Shown here piece after piece: positions 6,783-15,575 of a stretch of DNA of 64,000 bases; the stretch's first letter is position 1; each line of letters opens with the position of its first letter. The notes under the pieces were generated by a model. The model did no database searches. It worked only from the letters and a program-made list of their open reading frames with translations, and was not told where the DNA came from. Origin of the DNA: Nonomuraea sp. SBT364 (lineage in GTDB: Bacteria > Actinomycetota > Actinomycetes > Streptosporangiales > Streptosporangiaceae). The translations under genes were made by a program, and so were the position numbers. The stretch lies in contig NZ_LAVL01000006.1 in the NCBI RefSeq assembly GCF_001083785.1, positions 62,001-126,000 of the forward strand, read 5' to 3'.

Positions 6783-7886
6783 ATGAACTGGACAGCCGGC
6801 TTCCGCACGGCCGTGATCAGCCCATACGAGCGGATTCAGCTCACCGAACCGCGCGGGTTCGCCGACCAGACGGTACGCCAGGCGCTCCACATGGCCGGAG
6901 GCGGAGAGCGCCACCGCGTCCTCCTGACGAACCGCTTCGGCCGAACCCCCCTGACCATCGGCGCCGCGAGGACGGCCACCGGGCAGGGAGAGGCCGCGCT
7001 CACCTTCGGTGGCGCCGCGAGGATCACCATCCCGCCGGGGGAAGAGGTCGTGAGCGACCCGGTCGACCTGCCGGTGGCCGCCGGCACCGACCTGATCCTC
7101 AGCCTCTACCTCCCGGGTGAGACAGGACTGGCCACCTACTCCCAGCGGCCCGCGGAGACCGCGCAGGTGGCCGCCGGCGACCATGTCGCCGCTCCGGACC
7201 TGCCCGGCGCCGAGCAGGTCGAAGGCAGGTTCTACGTCTCGGGCGTCGACGTGCTCGCCCCCGACGGCACCGCGATCGCCGTGGCGTTCGGCGACTCCTG
7301 GTTCGAGGGCGTCGGCACCACGACGGGCGCCGACAACCGCTCGGTGGACTTCCTCAACCGGCGCCTCGACCGGGGGTGGGTCGTCAACCAGGGCATCGCC
7401 GGGAACCGGCTGCTGCGCGACGAGGTCGGCGAGCACGCGCTGGCGCGCTTCGACCGCGACGTCCTCGCCGTGCCCGGCGTGACCCACGTCCTGGTGCACT
7501 TCGGCATCAACGACCTCGGCCTCCCGGGCATGTCCGGCGAACCTCCCGTCACCTCCGGCGCCCTCGTCGAGGGCTTCGAAGCCCTGGCCGGGCTGGCCCG
7601 CGGGGCCGGCCTGAAGATCCTGGCCGCCACCGTCGGGCCGTTCGCCGGCGCCGTCTACCCGGGGGTCAGCACCCCCGAGGGGCTGGCCGTCCGGCGGGAG
7701 GTGAACGACTGGATCCGCGCCACCGGCACGTTCGACGCCGTCTTCGACGTGGCCCGCGCCGTCGAGGACCCGGCCGCCCCCGACCGCATCCACCCCGCCC
7801 TGGACAGCGGCGACGGCATGCACCTCAACGACAAGGGCGCCCAGGCCATGGCCGACGCGGTGAACCTGGAAACGCTCGCCCTCTGA
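6783..7886 (+). CDS. SGNH/GDSL-family hydrolase (esterase/lipase fold), no signal peptide
   Basis: This is a 367-aa protein. An N-terminal beta domain (about residues 1-160) precedes the SGNH catalytic fold. Block I reads VAFGDSWFEG, with Ser as nucleophile and Trp instead of the usual Leu. Block II Gly lies in GIAGNRLL, block III Asn in HFGINDLG, and the block V Asp/His in GDGMHLNDKGAQAMAD. All four catalytic-site residues are present, so it should be active on an ester, for instance an acyl or acetyl group on a sugar. I chose the ATG at 6783 because the protein then begins MNWTAGFRTAVI as is typical of this group. The preceding 120 bases hold an operator-like repeat. Confidence 0.88.
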   Translation: MNWTAGFRTAVISPYERIQLTEPRGFADQTVRQALHMAGGGERHRVLLTNRFGRTPLTIGAARTATGQGEAALTFGGAARITIPPGEEVVSDPVDLPVAAGTDLILSLYLPGETGLATYSQRPAETAQVAAGDHVAAPDLPGAEQVEGRFYVSGVDVLAPDGTAIAVAFGDSWFEGVGTTTGADNRSVDFLNRRLDRGWVVNQGIAGNRLLRDEVGEHALARFDRDVLAVPGVTHVLVHFGINDLGLPGMSGEPPVTSGALVEGFEALAGLARGAGLKILAATVGPFAGAVYPGVSTPEGLAVRREVNDWIRATGTFDAVFDVARAVEDPAAPDRIHPALDSGDGMHLNDKGAQAMADAVNLETLAL

Positions 7887-7899
7887 AGACGCCTCGCCA

Positions 7900-8481
7900 C
7901 TAGGGGCGGCGGACCCGGTAGAGCAGGTGCAGCACGCGGTCGCCCTGGACGACCACGTGCGGGTCCTCCAGCAGGTGCTGGGCGTCGACCGAGCCGAAGT
8001 AGCGCTTGCCCGAGCCGAAGACCACGGGCACGACGTCCATCGCCACCTCGTCCACCAGGCCGAGGGCGAACGCCTGGCCGCCGACGTCGCCGGCCGCCAC
8101 GGCGACGGTGCGCTCCCCGGCGAGCTCCCTGGCCTTGGCGACCGCCTCGGCCACGTCGGCGACGAAGTGGTAGGAAGCCTCCGGGTGCCATCCTTCGGGC
8201 TTGGGCCGGTGCGACACCACGACCACGTGCTCGCCCGCCGGCGGCGAGCCCTCCCAGCCGTTGGTCATGTCGAACAGGCGACGCCCGATCACCGTCGCCC
8301 CGATGCTCGCCCACATCGGCCGGACGTAGCCGGCCGAAACCCGCGACACCTTCATCGGGACGCCTCCGGCGAGCTCGGTGTCGCCGTTGTAGTACCAGTC
8401 GAACAGCGGGCCGATCTGGTCGTCCCGGTCGGCGATGAAGCCGTCCACCGACACGACGTTGTGCATGACCACGGCGCCCAT
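7900..8481 (-). CDS. Dihydrofolate reductase-family (RibD C-terminal-like) protein, second copy type
   Basis: This 193-aa reductase-like protein opens with VVMHNVVSVDGFIADRDDQ, has the IGATVIGRRLFDMTNGW motif and ends with a VAMDVVPVVFGSGKRYFG strand pattern typical of RibD C-terminal-like proteins. It belongs to the same broad fold as the protein at 3174 but to a different subgroup, with little direct identity. It is convergent with the SGNH hydrolase gene and divergent from the large TerD-domain gene. The substrate is unknown; the cofactor is presumably NADPH. Confidence 0.88.
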   Translation of the reverse strand: MGAVVMHNVVSVDGFIADRDDQIGPLFDWYYNGDTELAGGVPMKVSRVSAGYVRPMWASIGATVIGRRLFDMTNGWEGSPPAGEHVVVVSHRPKPEGWHPEASYHFVADVAEAVAKARELAGERTVAVAAGDVGGQAFALGLVDEVAMDVVPVVFGSGKRYFGSVDAQHLLEDPHVVVQGDRVLHLLYRVRRP

Positions 8482-8555
8482 TGTGTCTCCCCTGTGCTCG
8501 ATCTCGTCCGTCCTTCGTCAACGCGTCGACCGGGAGCCGCCGGAATCGACACCGA

Positions 8556-8561
8556 TATCGT
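8556..8561 (+). promoter_or_regulatory. Candidate -10 element for a leaderless transcript
   Basis: TATCGT ends exactly 7 bases before the GTG at 8569. In actinomycetes this spacing often marks transcripts that start at the start codon itself. It fits the absence of any Shine-Dalgarno sequence before this gene. Confidence 0.4.
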
Positions 8562-8568
8562 GCCGTTC

Positions 8569-10686
8569 GTGGAAAATCTGGAAGATCTCATCATCAGCCG
8601 CCGGTTACGCGTCCCCGTCGGCGCGGCCCCCGCCGGGTCCACGCCCGGCTGGGGGGAGCAGGCTGCCCGCCAGCTCGACGCGGCGTTGCTCAGCGTCGGC
8701 TTCAAGTGCTCGGCGGCCCTGCTCGATCGGCTGTCCGGGCTGCCCGGTGAGACCGTGGTCGATCTCGGCGTCCGGGTCCTGGCCGCCGTGCGCCGCCTCG
8801 TGGGCGACCACGTCCAGCACAACGCGTACTTCATCGACTTCCCCGCGAACGTGCCGGACACGCTGGAGTTCTGGGCCGGGCTGCTGCGCGAGGCGCTGCT
8901 CGACCCGGTCGCCGCCGCGCGGGTGCGGGCTCCGGCGCTCGACCTGCTCACCCTGCCAGGCTACGGCCGTTACCAGCACAGCTACGCCGATCTGCTGGCC
9001 GCGCACGCCGAGCTGATGCCGCTGGCGGGCGACCGGGTCACCGTGCTGGAGCTCGGCGGGAGCCTGGAGTCGGAGACGCGCGCGCTCTACTTCTCGCTGG
9101 CGGCCTCCGAGGTGCCGCTCGCCGAGGAGGACCTGGCGGCGCTGCGCGCGCTGGCCGCGTTCTGCGACGCGGAGCCGGAGCGCGTCCCGATGCGCGAGAA
9201 CCGCGCCGTCGTCAACGAGGCGCGGCTGGCCGCCGGCCGGTCGTTGCTCGTCGACACCGTCACCGACGTGCTCCGGCTCGCCTGCGGCTGCTCCGGGGGC
9301 GACGTCACGCTGTCCGCCCCGACCAGGTTCCGCTCCTTCCGCCGCGGCGAGCGCCGCGCCCTGCTGCGCGCCCTGGACGCCGTCGCCACCCCGGCCAAGC
9401 TCGGTGACGTGCCGCGCCACCGCGAGCAGTGGAAGCGGCTCGGCGAGCGGCTGCATCCCGGCGAGTATCCGCAGTTCCCGGGGGCCGCCGCCGTGTTCGA
9501 GGTGGCGCGGGGCGTCCGGCGCGCCACGGGCCTCGGCAGCCGCGTCGAGACCGCGCTGTCGGCCGGGCGCGCCGCCGAGGCCGTCGACCTGCTGGGCGAG
9601 GCGCCGGGCGCGCTGCTGCGCCGCCTCGATCACCTGCTGCGCACGGGCCCGTCCGCCGGAGCGGTGCTCGACGCGGCGCGGGCCGCGGCGGCGGGCGCCT
9701 CCGGCCGTGTCCTGCTGTCGCTGCGCGAGCACCTGCAGAACCGGCTCTCCCCCGCCACCCGCCGCGTCTTCACCAACCGGGAGGGCCGGGCGTGGGCGAC
9801 ACCCGACTCGCGGCCGCCGCTGGAGGAGGCGGTCGTGGCGGACGCGCTGGCCCTCCTGGACGAGGAGATCACCCGCCGCCTGCCCGACCCCGGAGAGCTG
9901 ATCGTCGACCCGGACGCGCTCGACGTCGCCCTGCCGCTGTCGGGCAAGGCCGTCGCCCCCGGGCTCGGCATGCTGCCACGCGGATCGCTGTCGCGCCTGG
10001 ACGGCGAGTCGCTCCGGTTCTTCGTCCACTGGCGCCAGAGCGAGCAGCGCACCGACTACGACCTGTCGGCGCTCCTGCTCGACGCCTCCTTCGGCAATCC
10101 GGAGCACATCTCCTGGACGAACTACGGCAACGACTTCGGCGCCTACTCCGGCGACGTGACCGACGCGGCGGCGGGCGCGTCGGAGTTCATCGACATCCGT
10201 CTGGCCGCCGCGACGAAACCGGTCATCATCCCGGAGGTCCACGTCTACACCGGGGAGAGCTTCAACGTGGCCGCCGAGGCGTTCTTCGGCTTCATGACCA
10301 GGGACGCCGAGCAGGAGGGCCGCCCCTTCGAGCCGCGCACGGTGCGGATGAAGTCGGACCTGCGCGGCTCCGGCCGGGTCGCCCTCCCGCTGGTGTTCCT
10401 GCGCGGCGACGACGGGGTGTGGCGGGTCAAATGGCTGCACCTCTACCTGCGGGGCTATCCGGACTTCAACCGGGTGGAGGGCAACCGCGTCACCGGTTCG
10501 CTGCTGGCGCGCTCGGTCGTGGAGCGCGACTACCTGCGGGTCCGGTATCTGGCCGGCCTGTTGCGGTCGAAGTCGTCGACGGCCTCGGCGCACACCACCT
10601 ACATCGGGCTGCACGCACCGGCCACGCCACCGGCGGGCGCGCGGGTGTTCACGCCCTCGACGCTGCACGAGCTGATCCCCGCCTGA
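8569..10686 (+). CDS. Large TerD-domain protein, MXAN_6230/SCO0854-like
   Basis: This is a 705-aa cytoplasmic protein with no signal or membrane segment. About 450 residues are all-helical and repeat-like, with no motif I can assign. Residues about 480-670 are a TerD-like beta domain (RTDYDLSALLLD, ISWTNYGNDFGAYSGDVTDA, then VHVYTGESF and EAFFGFM), the calcium-binding fold of tellurite/stress proteins. The overall plan recalls a family named after MXAN_6230 and SCO0854, described with a RING-type finger; I see no Cys/His finger in this copy. I chose the GTG at 8569 (a GTG at 8560 is possible) because the hydrophilic protein begins there and a -10-like TATCGT fits a leaderless start. Confidence 0.7.
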   Translation: MENLEDLIISRRLRVPVGAAPAGSTPGWGEQAARQLDAALLSVGFKCSAALLDRLSGLPGETVVDLGVRVLAAVRRLVGDHVQHNAYFIDFPANVPDTLEFWAGLLREALLDPVAAARVRAPALDLLTLPGYGRYQHSYADLLAAHAELMPLAGDRVTVLELGGSLESETRALYFSLAASEVPLAEEDLAALRALAAFCDAEPERVPMRENRAVVNEARLAAGRSLLVDTVTDVLRLACGCSGGDVTLSAPTRFRSFRRGERRALLRALDAVATPAKLGDVPRHREQWKRLGERLHPGEYPQFPGAAAVFEVARGVRRATGLGSRVETALSAGRAAEAVDLLGEAPGALLRRLDHLLRTGPSAGAVLDAARAAAAGASGRVLLSLREHLQNRLSPATRRVFTNREGRAWATPDSRPPLEEAVVADALALLDEEITRRLPDPGELIVDPDALDVALPLSGKAVAPGLGMLPRGSLSRLDGESLRFFVHWRQSEQRTDYDLSALLLDASFGNPEHISWTNYGNDFGAYSGDVTDAAAGASEFIDIRLAAATKPVIIPEVHVYTGESFNVAAEAFFGFMTRDAEQEGRPFEPRTVRMKSDLRGSGRVALPLVFLRGDDGVWRVKWLHLYLRGYPDFNRVEGNRVTGSLLARSVVERDYLRVRYLAGLLRSKSSTASAHTTYIGLHAPATPPAGARVFTPSTLHELIPA

Positions 10687-10772
10687 TAGCGTGGTGATCG
10701 CGAGGCCATGGGAGGGCTTCCTTCTCTTCTTAACAAAAAGAAATCACTAGCCTTCCCGCCTTCCTCGCACTC
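10687..10772. terminator. AT-rich convergent intergenic spacer, possible terminator
   Basis: Between the convergent TerD-domain and monooxygenase genes lies an unusually AT-rich patch (TTCTT-AACAA-AAGAA around 10726-10742), flanked by GGGAGGGC and GCCTTCCC, which pair imperfectly. It may serve as a bidirectional terminator; no gene is visible. Confidence 0.35.
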
Positions 10773-11939
10773 TCACCCGGACGCCCGCCTGGCGGGGATG
10801 AGCCGGGCGGCCCTTGAGCCGAGCCGCACGCTCCGGTAATACAGCCGGGGCGGGACGTGCGGGAGCAGCCACGAATGGCGCCGGCTGCGCAGCGTGTGCA
10901 TCTGCAGCGGCGGCAGGTCGATGTAGCGGGTGAGGCTCTCGTACCACCGGGCGCTGTAGCGGGCGTCGCGCTGGGCGAGCCGGATCGACGCCCGGCGGTC
11001 GCGGCCGAAGCGGTCCAGGGCGGGCTGCAGGCGCTTGTCCGCCTGCAGCGCGTCGACCAGGCACATGGCGTCCTCCAGCGCGAGCGCGGTGCCGGCGCCG
11101 ATGGAGTAGTGCGTGGTGTGCGCGGCGTCGCCGAGCAGGACCAGGTTGCCGCGGTGCCAGGTGCGGTTGGACAGGGTGCGGAAGTTCAGCCAGTGGGCGC
11201 CGGTCTGGCCCCGGCCGATCAGCGGGTGGCCGTCCAGGATGTCGGCGAAGAGCTTCTCCAGCAGCGCCAGCGTGTCGGCCTCGTTCGCCTCGTGCAGCCC
11301 GAGGCCCCGCCAGGTCTCCGGGAAGCACTCGATGACGCACGTGCTGCGGTCGGCGCCGTAGCCGTAGCCGTAGCACCAGATCCAGCCGTGCTCGGTCTCG
11401 GTGAAGGCGAAGGTGAAGGCGTCGAAGACCTTGGTGGTGCCCAGCCAGACGTACGGGTTGCGGCCGGTCGTCACTTCGGTACCGAAATGGGCGGCGTGCC
11501 GCTCGCGCAGCACGCTGCCCGCGCCGTCGCCCGCGACGATCAGGTCGGCGCCGGCCAGCTCGTCCTGGCCGGTGATCTCGCGCTCGTACTCGACCCGGAC
11601 ACCGAGCGAGCGGGCCCGCTCGGCCAGGATGGCGAGCAGCTCGCGGCGGCCGATGCCGAAGCCCTCGTCCCAGTTGTCGCCGGTCAGGGTCGAGCGGTCG
11701 TGGACGTTCATGACCCAGCTGTCCCAGCGGAACGAGCCCTCCTTGATGGCCCGCGCCGACTCGGGATCGGCACTGAGCAGGCCGTCGAGCAGGTCGCCCC
11801 AGAAGGTCACACCCCAGCCGTACGTCGAGCCGTCCCGGTTGCGCTCATAGACGGTGATGTCGTGGGACGGGGCGACCTGCTTCATCAGAATCGAGAAGTA
11901 CAGGCTGGCCGGCCCCCCGCCGACGCAGGCGATTTGCAC
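10773..11939 (-). CDS. FAD-dependent aromatic monooxygenase (salicylyl/anthraniloyl-CoA hydroxylase-like)
   Basis: This is a 388-aa class A flavoprotein hydroxylase. The N-terminal IACVGGGPASLYFSILMK is the FAD ADP-binding Rossmann motif. YGWGVTFWGDLLDGL near residue 40 matches the start of salicylyl-CoA and anthraniloyl-CoA hydroxylases. A DLIVAGDGAGSVLRE stretch follows at about 130, and GNLVLLGDAAHTTHYSIGAG near 280 is the second FAD/NADPH-binding motif. The reaction would be hydroxylation of an aromatic acid or its CoA ester. It stands alone: no CoA ligase or ring-cleavage gene is adjacent, so the pathway is unknown. A short TTAC-N5-GTAA repeat lies just upstream (11953-11965). Confidence 0.85.
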   Translation of the reverse strand: MQIACVGGGPASLYFSILMKQVAPSHDITVYERNRDGSTYGWGVTFWGDLLDGLLSADPESARAIKEGSFRWDSWVMNVHDRSTLTGDNWDEGFGIGRRELLAILAERARSLGVRVEYEREITGQDELAGADLIVAGDGAGSVLRERHAAHFGTEVTTGRNPYVWLGTTKVFDAFTFAFTETEHGWIWCYGYGYGADRSTCVIECFPETWRGLGLHEANEADTLALLEKLFADILDGHPLIGRGQTGAHWLNFRTLSNRTWHRGNLVLLGDAAHTTHYSIGAGTALALEDAMCLVDALQADKRLQPALDRFGRDRRASIRLAQRDARYSARWYESLTRYIDLPPLQMHTLRSRRHSWLLPHVPPRLYYRSVRLGSRAARLIPARRASG

Positions 11940-12195
11940 AGGAATCCCTCAGTTACAGTTCGTAATCACTTTCTCGCGCATAGTAGCAGTCAGGGTGTCG
12001 GCCACGCGTCGCGCCGAGCGCGGTGACGACGACCGCGGCGGCCGTGACGATCGAGGCCGTCCCACGCCGGCGCCGCTCGTGGGCCCTGATCATCAGCTCG
12101 GCCGCAGTCCGTCTGGAGGCACGTCGTCAGCCAGATCGTTTCCGCTGCCGTAGCGGGCACGAAGCCTGCTCCGTCGGGGCGCCCGGGCGGCGGGA
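11940..12195. other. Gene-free spacer between monooxygenase and MBL gene
   Basis: About 255 bases lie between a minus-strand start and a minus-strand stop. Short frames here have no ribosome site and match nothing I know. The right part would hold the terminator of the MBL gene and the left part the monooxygenase promoter, but no clear hairpin is seen. Confidence 0.4.
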
Positions 12196-12894
12196 TCAGA
12201 CCGAGATCTCGGCCGCCGCCTTCTGAAGCGCGTCACGGGCGCCCGTGATGGGATCGCCGTGGCCCACGCAGGCCACCGCGGTCTCGAGCGCCGCGAGCCG
12301 CCGGAAGGAACTGATCATCTCGTCGCGGTCCATGTTGAACACTCCGGGCATGACCAGCCCGTTCACATGCGCAACGGTGTCGCCCGTGAACAGGACTCCG
12401 TGCTCCGGCAGGTGAACGGCGATGCTGCCGGCAGTGTGCCCAGGGGTGGCGATCACACGAGCTCCGCCACCGAAGTCGATCACGTCGCCCTCCTCCAGTT
12501 CGCGGTCGACGCGGCACGGCGGGGCGGGCGGCAGGAGGTGGGCTCCCAGACTGCGATGCAGGGACCGCTCCTCCTCGGTGAAATTCGGTGGCGGCGCGGG
12601 CACCTCCCCCCGGATCACCGGGGCCTCCAGCCGATGAGCCATCACCGTCACATCACCCCATGCCGCGACCGTCGCCGCGCCGCCGCAATGATCCTCGTGG
12701 TAGTGGGTGAGCACGACTCGCCGTACGGCGTCGGTGCGCAGGCCGAGTCGGCCGATCGCCTGGGCGATCTCCTCGCCGGAAGTGGCGATGCCCGTGTCCA
12801 CCAGCGTGAGCGCGCCGGCGTCGTTCCACAGGTACGCCTGACCGAAGGACAACCGCAGCAGGTGCAGTCGCCGGCCAACCTCCATGATCTCCAT
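12196..12894 (-). CDS. MBL-fold metallo-hydrolase
   Basis: This 232-aa protein has the metallo-beta-lactamase fold. Zinc ligands are visible: THYHEDHCGG (HxHxDH), the ATPGHTAGS histidine, the FTGDTVAH aspartate and CVGHGDP near the end. Such proteins hydrolyse esters, thioesters or lactones, and this one is not expected to be an antibiotic beta-lactamase. The ATG at 12894 follows GAGAGGGG and begins MEIMEVGRRLHLL; a longer upstream reading lacks family support. It is divergent from a LysR gene, and the shared gap carries an ACAACC/GGTTGT inverted repeat, so LysR control is likely. Confidence 0.88.
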   Translation of the reverse strand: MEIMEVGRRLHLLRLSFGQAYLWNDAGALTLVDTGIATSGEEIAQAIGRLGLRTDAVRRVVLTHYHEDHCGGAATVAAWGDVTVMAHRLEAPVIRGEVPAPPPNFTEEERSLHRSLGAHLLPPAPPCRVDRELEEGDVIDFGGGARVIATPGHTAGSIAVHLPEHGVLFTGDTVAHVNGLVMPGVFNMDRDEMISSFRRLAALETAVACVGHGDPITGARDALQKAAAEISV

Positions 12895-12972
12895 CGCATG
12901 ACCCCTCTCATCCGCTCTCATCCGCGCGATGACGCCCAGAGACAGACAACCCGTTCGGCGGTGATGCTGTCC

Positions 12973-13009
12973 AACAACGATGTCCACCGGATTGACAACC
13001 GATGGTTGT
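12973..13009. promoter_or_regulatory. Candidate LysR binding sites
   Basis: ACAACC-GAT-GGTTGT (12995-13009) is a perfect 6-bp-arm inverted repeat. A related AACAACGATG half-site lies at 12973-12982. It sits in the gap between divergent MBL and LysR genes, close to the LysR start, as expected for an autoregulated LysR recognition site plus activation half-site. Confidence 0.5.
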
Positions 13010-13026
13010 TGATTCAAGGTTTCGGT

Positions 13027-13992
13027 ATGGACGCAGACCTCTCTGGCCTACGCGCCTTCATCGCGACCGCCGAAGATTTGCACTTCGGCAGGGCCGGTGC
13101 TCGGCTGTTCATCACCCAGCAGGCGCTGTCGAAGCGCATCCGCAGGCTGGAGGAGGCCCTGGGTACGCCACTGTTCGAGCGGACCACCCGGTCCATCGAG
13201 CTGACCGCGGCGGGCAGGCGGTTTCTGCCCCTGGCGGTGGAGGCGGTAGCAGCGTTCGACCGGGCCGTCGAGGCGGTTCGCGTGGTGCACGACCCCATCC
13301 GTGTGGACGTCTACGACGAGCGCTTCACGCCGCTGCGCATGGTCCGCGAAGCCAGCGAACGCGATCCGCGGTTGCGGGTGGAGGTGAGCATGCGGCAGGG
13401 GCTGGCGGTCGCCCTGCCGGCGCTGCGCCGCCAGGAGATCGACGCCGCCTTCGGACGTGTGCACGACCTGCCCGGGCCGTGGCCGGAAGAGCTGGCCCAC
13501 CGGCTGGTCCGCCTGGAGCCGCTGGCCGCATTCGTACCGGAGGATCATGCGCATGCGCACATGAGCGAACTGCGGCCCGCCGACCTTCGAGTGGGAGGGA
13601 TCGCCATGCCCGACCCGGCGGGCGCAGCCGAGTGGCGCGGCTACCTGAAACGCCTTGCCGATCATCTCGGCGTCCCGTTGCGCTTCACCGAGCCCGCGAT
13701 CGGTGAAAGGCATTTGATCCAGCAATTCCTGCGGGAGAAGAGCGCAGTGGGCCTGGGCGAGACGAGCATCGACGCGACCGGGAGCGGGCTGCGCCGGATC
13801 CCCCTCGTGGACCCGACTCCCCTCATCCCGTGGTCGGTGGTCTGGCATCGCCGTAACCCGCACCGGCTCCTCCCAGTCCTTCTCGACCATCTGCCACCCG
13901 TGAATCGGCCGGATCCGGCCGATCGGCGGCACTGGATTCCCGAACTCGACATGACTCCGGTGACATCGTCGGCCAGCGCCCCTCCACTCTGA
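13027..13992 (+). CDS. LysR family transcriptional regulator
   Basis: This is a 321-aa regulator. Residues 1-60 are the LysR winged helix (LRAFIATAEDLHFGRAGARLFITQQALSKRIRRLEEALGTPLFERTTRSIELTAAG), followed by the periplasmic-binding-like effector domain (VDVYDERFTPLRMVRE, LPALRRQEIDAAFG). The ATG at 13027 follows an AAGG 6 bases upstream and gives the standard family N-terminus. It probably controls the divergent MBL hydrolase through sites at 12973-13009. Its effector is unknown. Confidence 0.93.
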   Translation: MDADLSGLRAFIATAEDLHFGRAGARLFITQQALSKRIRRLEEALGTPLFERTTRSIELTAAGRRFLPLAVEAVAAFDRAVEAVRVVHDPIRVDVYDERFTPLRMVREASERDPRLRVEVSMRQGLAVALPALRRQEIDAAFGRVHDLPGPWPEELAHRLVRLEPLAAFVPEDHAHAHMSELRPADLRVGGIAMPDPAGAAEWRGYLKRLADHLGVPLRFTEPAIGERHLIQQFLREKSAVGLGETSIDATGSGLRRIPLVDPTPLIPWSVVWHRRNPHRLLPVLLDHLPPVNRPDPADRRHWIPELDMTPVTSSASAPPL

Positions 13993-14318
13993 CGGTGATG
14001 GCACTTCCGCGCGATGCGTGACCTCTCCAGCCTGCGCGTACTTCTTCATCCACATCCACGCGGCGCGATCGTCCCCGTGCCGAGCTCCGAGCACCCGGCG
14101 AACGCGCCCATTCACGCTGGCGGTTTGCCCACGCATGCCGGCGGTGGACAGAAAGAGGACACGCCCCGATAGCCAGAAAGCTACTCAGTGTCGCCCGGCC
14201 CCCAACAACTCCTGCCGGGTGCGGCAATTTCACATGGACGCAGGATGGCATCAATGGATCGGCCACCTCCCGCCAAGCGGCGGGTGCTATAAGCAGAGCG
14301 CTTACCTCGATCCGGTAA
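13993..14318. other. Gene-poor spacer after LysR gene
   Basis: No frame here has both normal codon bias and a ribosome site. GC content is visibly lower than in flanking genes. The stretch leads directly into a frameshifted regulator remnant, so it may be decaying sequence. Confidence 0.4.
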
Positions 14319-14375
14319 ATGCTGGCCGGGAAACCGCTCAGCTCGTCCGTAACTGGACTTCGACCAAATCCGGCA

Positions 14376-14578
14376 CGATTCGCTGTGACACCCTGCGCCC
14401 CCGCGAATGGGCTGGGGATCAGCCGGCTGTTCGGCCTCACGACTCCTGCCGCCCGGCGAGCGCTGGACATGCTCGACGCCCTCGTGTTCGTTCCGAAGCC
14501 AGTGATCTTCACGAGCCGACGATCTCTCGCTACCGGGTCACGCCGGCCGGCATGGATGGCGGGGTCCGAGACAAGTAG
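14376..14578 (+). pseudogene. Frameshifted winged-helix regulator remnant
   Basis: One plus-strand frame reads PARFAVTPC...GLGISRLFGLTTPAARRALDMLDAL, which looks like the helix-turn-helix of an ArsR/MarR-type protein. Around 14475-14495 the likeness passes to the next frame, which continues VRSEASDLHEPTISRYRVTPAGMD and stops at 14578, like the wing of the same domain. No start codon with a ribosome site is visible. I infer a broken regulator gene. The alternative is chance similarity in noncoding DNA. Confidence 0.3.
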
Positions 14579-14722
14579 GGCAGCCTGCCCGAGCACGGCT
14601 GGACGAACCCGTGGCGAAGGTCGCGACGAGCACCGTGCAGGGGCTGCTGTTCACCGCCGGCTTCGATCCTGGCGCGGTCCTCGCCCCGCCCGCCCCGTAC
14701 CCCGGAGTCAGAACCGCCCGGA
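14579..14722. other. Gene-free spacer
   Basis: This is a short stretch between the regulator remnant and the stop of the secreted inhibitor-like gene. A frame reading VAKVATSTVQGLLFTAGFDPGAV is present without a start or ribosome site and may belong to the same decayed region. Confidence 0.35.
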
Positions 14723-15277
14723 TCAGCCGTAGATGTGATTCATCACGTCATTCTGATTGCCGCTCAGGTTCTGCGATGTACCACCGGGATCGATGCGAAT
14801 CGTGCAGATGCATCCGCCGTCCTTGTCGGACGTGTCCCGAAGTTCCGCCCATTCGCCGAAGCCCTGCATGTTCCTCCAGGAGGACACATGCCGGTCGAAG
14901 CCGTAGAGGTAGAGATCGTGCCACCAGTCGTCGTTGAACTGCAGGCGCCGTCCCCCACCGTTGGCATGCTCGTACAGGCATACCCAGGTCAGATCGCAGC
15001 TCCAGGCTGCCGCCTCTACGCCGGAGGGCGCCGTGCCCCTTACGGCGGCGTTGGCCTCGGCGATCGTCTCATAGCATCGGACGTCGCTCTTGGAGTGGAC
15101 AACGCACGACTCGGCGTCGCCCCACCCGTCCTCGGTGAGGTTGAGAGTCTTCCCCTTGTAGGAGGCGATCACGTCACCCGGCTCCGCCGCGAACGCCGTA
15201 CCCGGGACGGCCAGGACCGCCAGCATCGCCGCCAGCAGCATCGCCATGCCGCCGAAAACCTTACGACCATTACGCAT
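14723..15277 (-). CDS. Secreted peptidase inhibitor I36/beta-gamma-crystallin-like protein
   Basis: This 184-aa protein has a signal peptide (RKVFGGMAMLLAAMLAVLAVPGTAFA, cut near residue 31). The mature part contains a VCLYEHANGGGRRLQF...LYLYGFDRHVSSWRN segment, the Greek-key signature of the Streptomyces metalloproteinase-inhibitor-like I36 family. Several cysteines (CVV, RCYE, CDLTWVCLY, CIC) suggest disulfides. The I36 likeness covers only the middle; the first 60 mature residues are unfamiliar. It faces another small secreted-protein gene across a 300-bp divergent gap, so the two may be expressed together. Confidence 0.72.
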   Translation of the reverse strand: MRNGRKVFGGMAMLLAAMLAVLAVPGTAFAAEPGDVIASYKGKTLNLTEDGWGDAESCVVHSKSDVRCYETIAEANAAVRGTAPSGVEAAAWSCDLTWVCLYEHANGGGRRLQFNDDWWHDLYLYGFDRHVSSWRNMQGFGEWAELRDTSDKDGGCICTIRIDPGGTSQNLSGNQNDVMNHIYG

Positions 15278-15575
15278 GAACGTTCACTCATTTCGGGGAG
15301 CCGGATGTCTGAATCATGGTCCGATTCACCCATCGGCTCCGCAACCTGTGCGTCCGCCAAACTTGCGAGACTTTCTGCCAAAGTGACGGTCAGCGTTCGA
15401 TGATCCGCGGGCGGTCGAGAATGGCCGGATGCAGGCCCTCAATGGCAGATCAGCAGCTTATTCGACTCCATGCGACGGGATAGTCTTCACGAAGAAAGCT
15501 CCGCTCCGAGCTGTTCTGAGCTGTGGCGCCGAGTTCGGCTCGCCGCCCTCCGTCCCGGGAAAGGAACAAAGTCCC
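15278..15575. other. Divergent intergenic region between two small secreted-protein genes
   Basis: About 300 bases with relatively low GC must carry both promoters. I see no strong inverted repeat and no convincing gene; short frames here lack ribosome sites. It ends with GGAAAGGAAC, the ribosome site of the plus-strand gene. Confidence 0.4.

Noticed and set aside
12259..13026. Long N-terminal extension of the LysR frame
   Set aside because: It runs antisense through the MBL hydrolase; the LysR fold starts at 13027 with a ribosome site.
14380..14395. TGTGACA at 14385 as a further ECF41 promoter
   Set aside because: No GACG lies 16 bases upstream on the plus strand, so the -10 box is missing.
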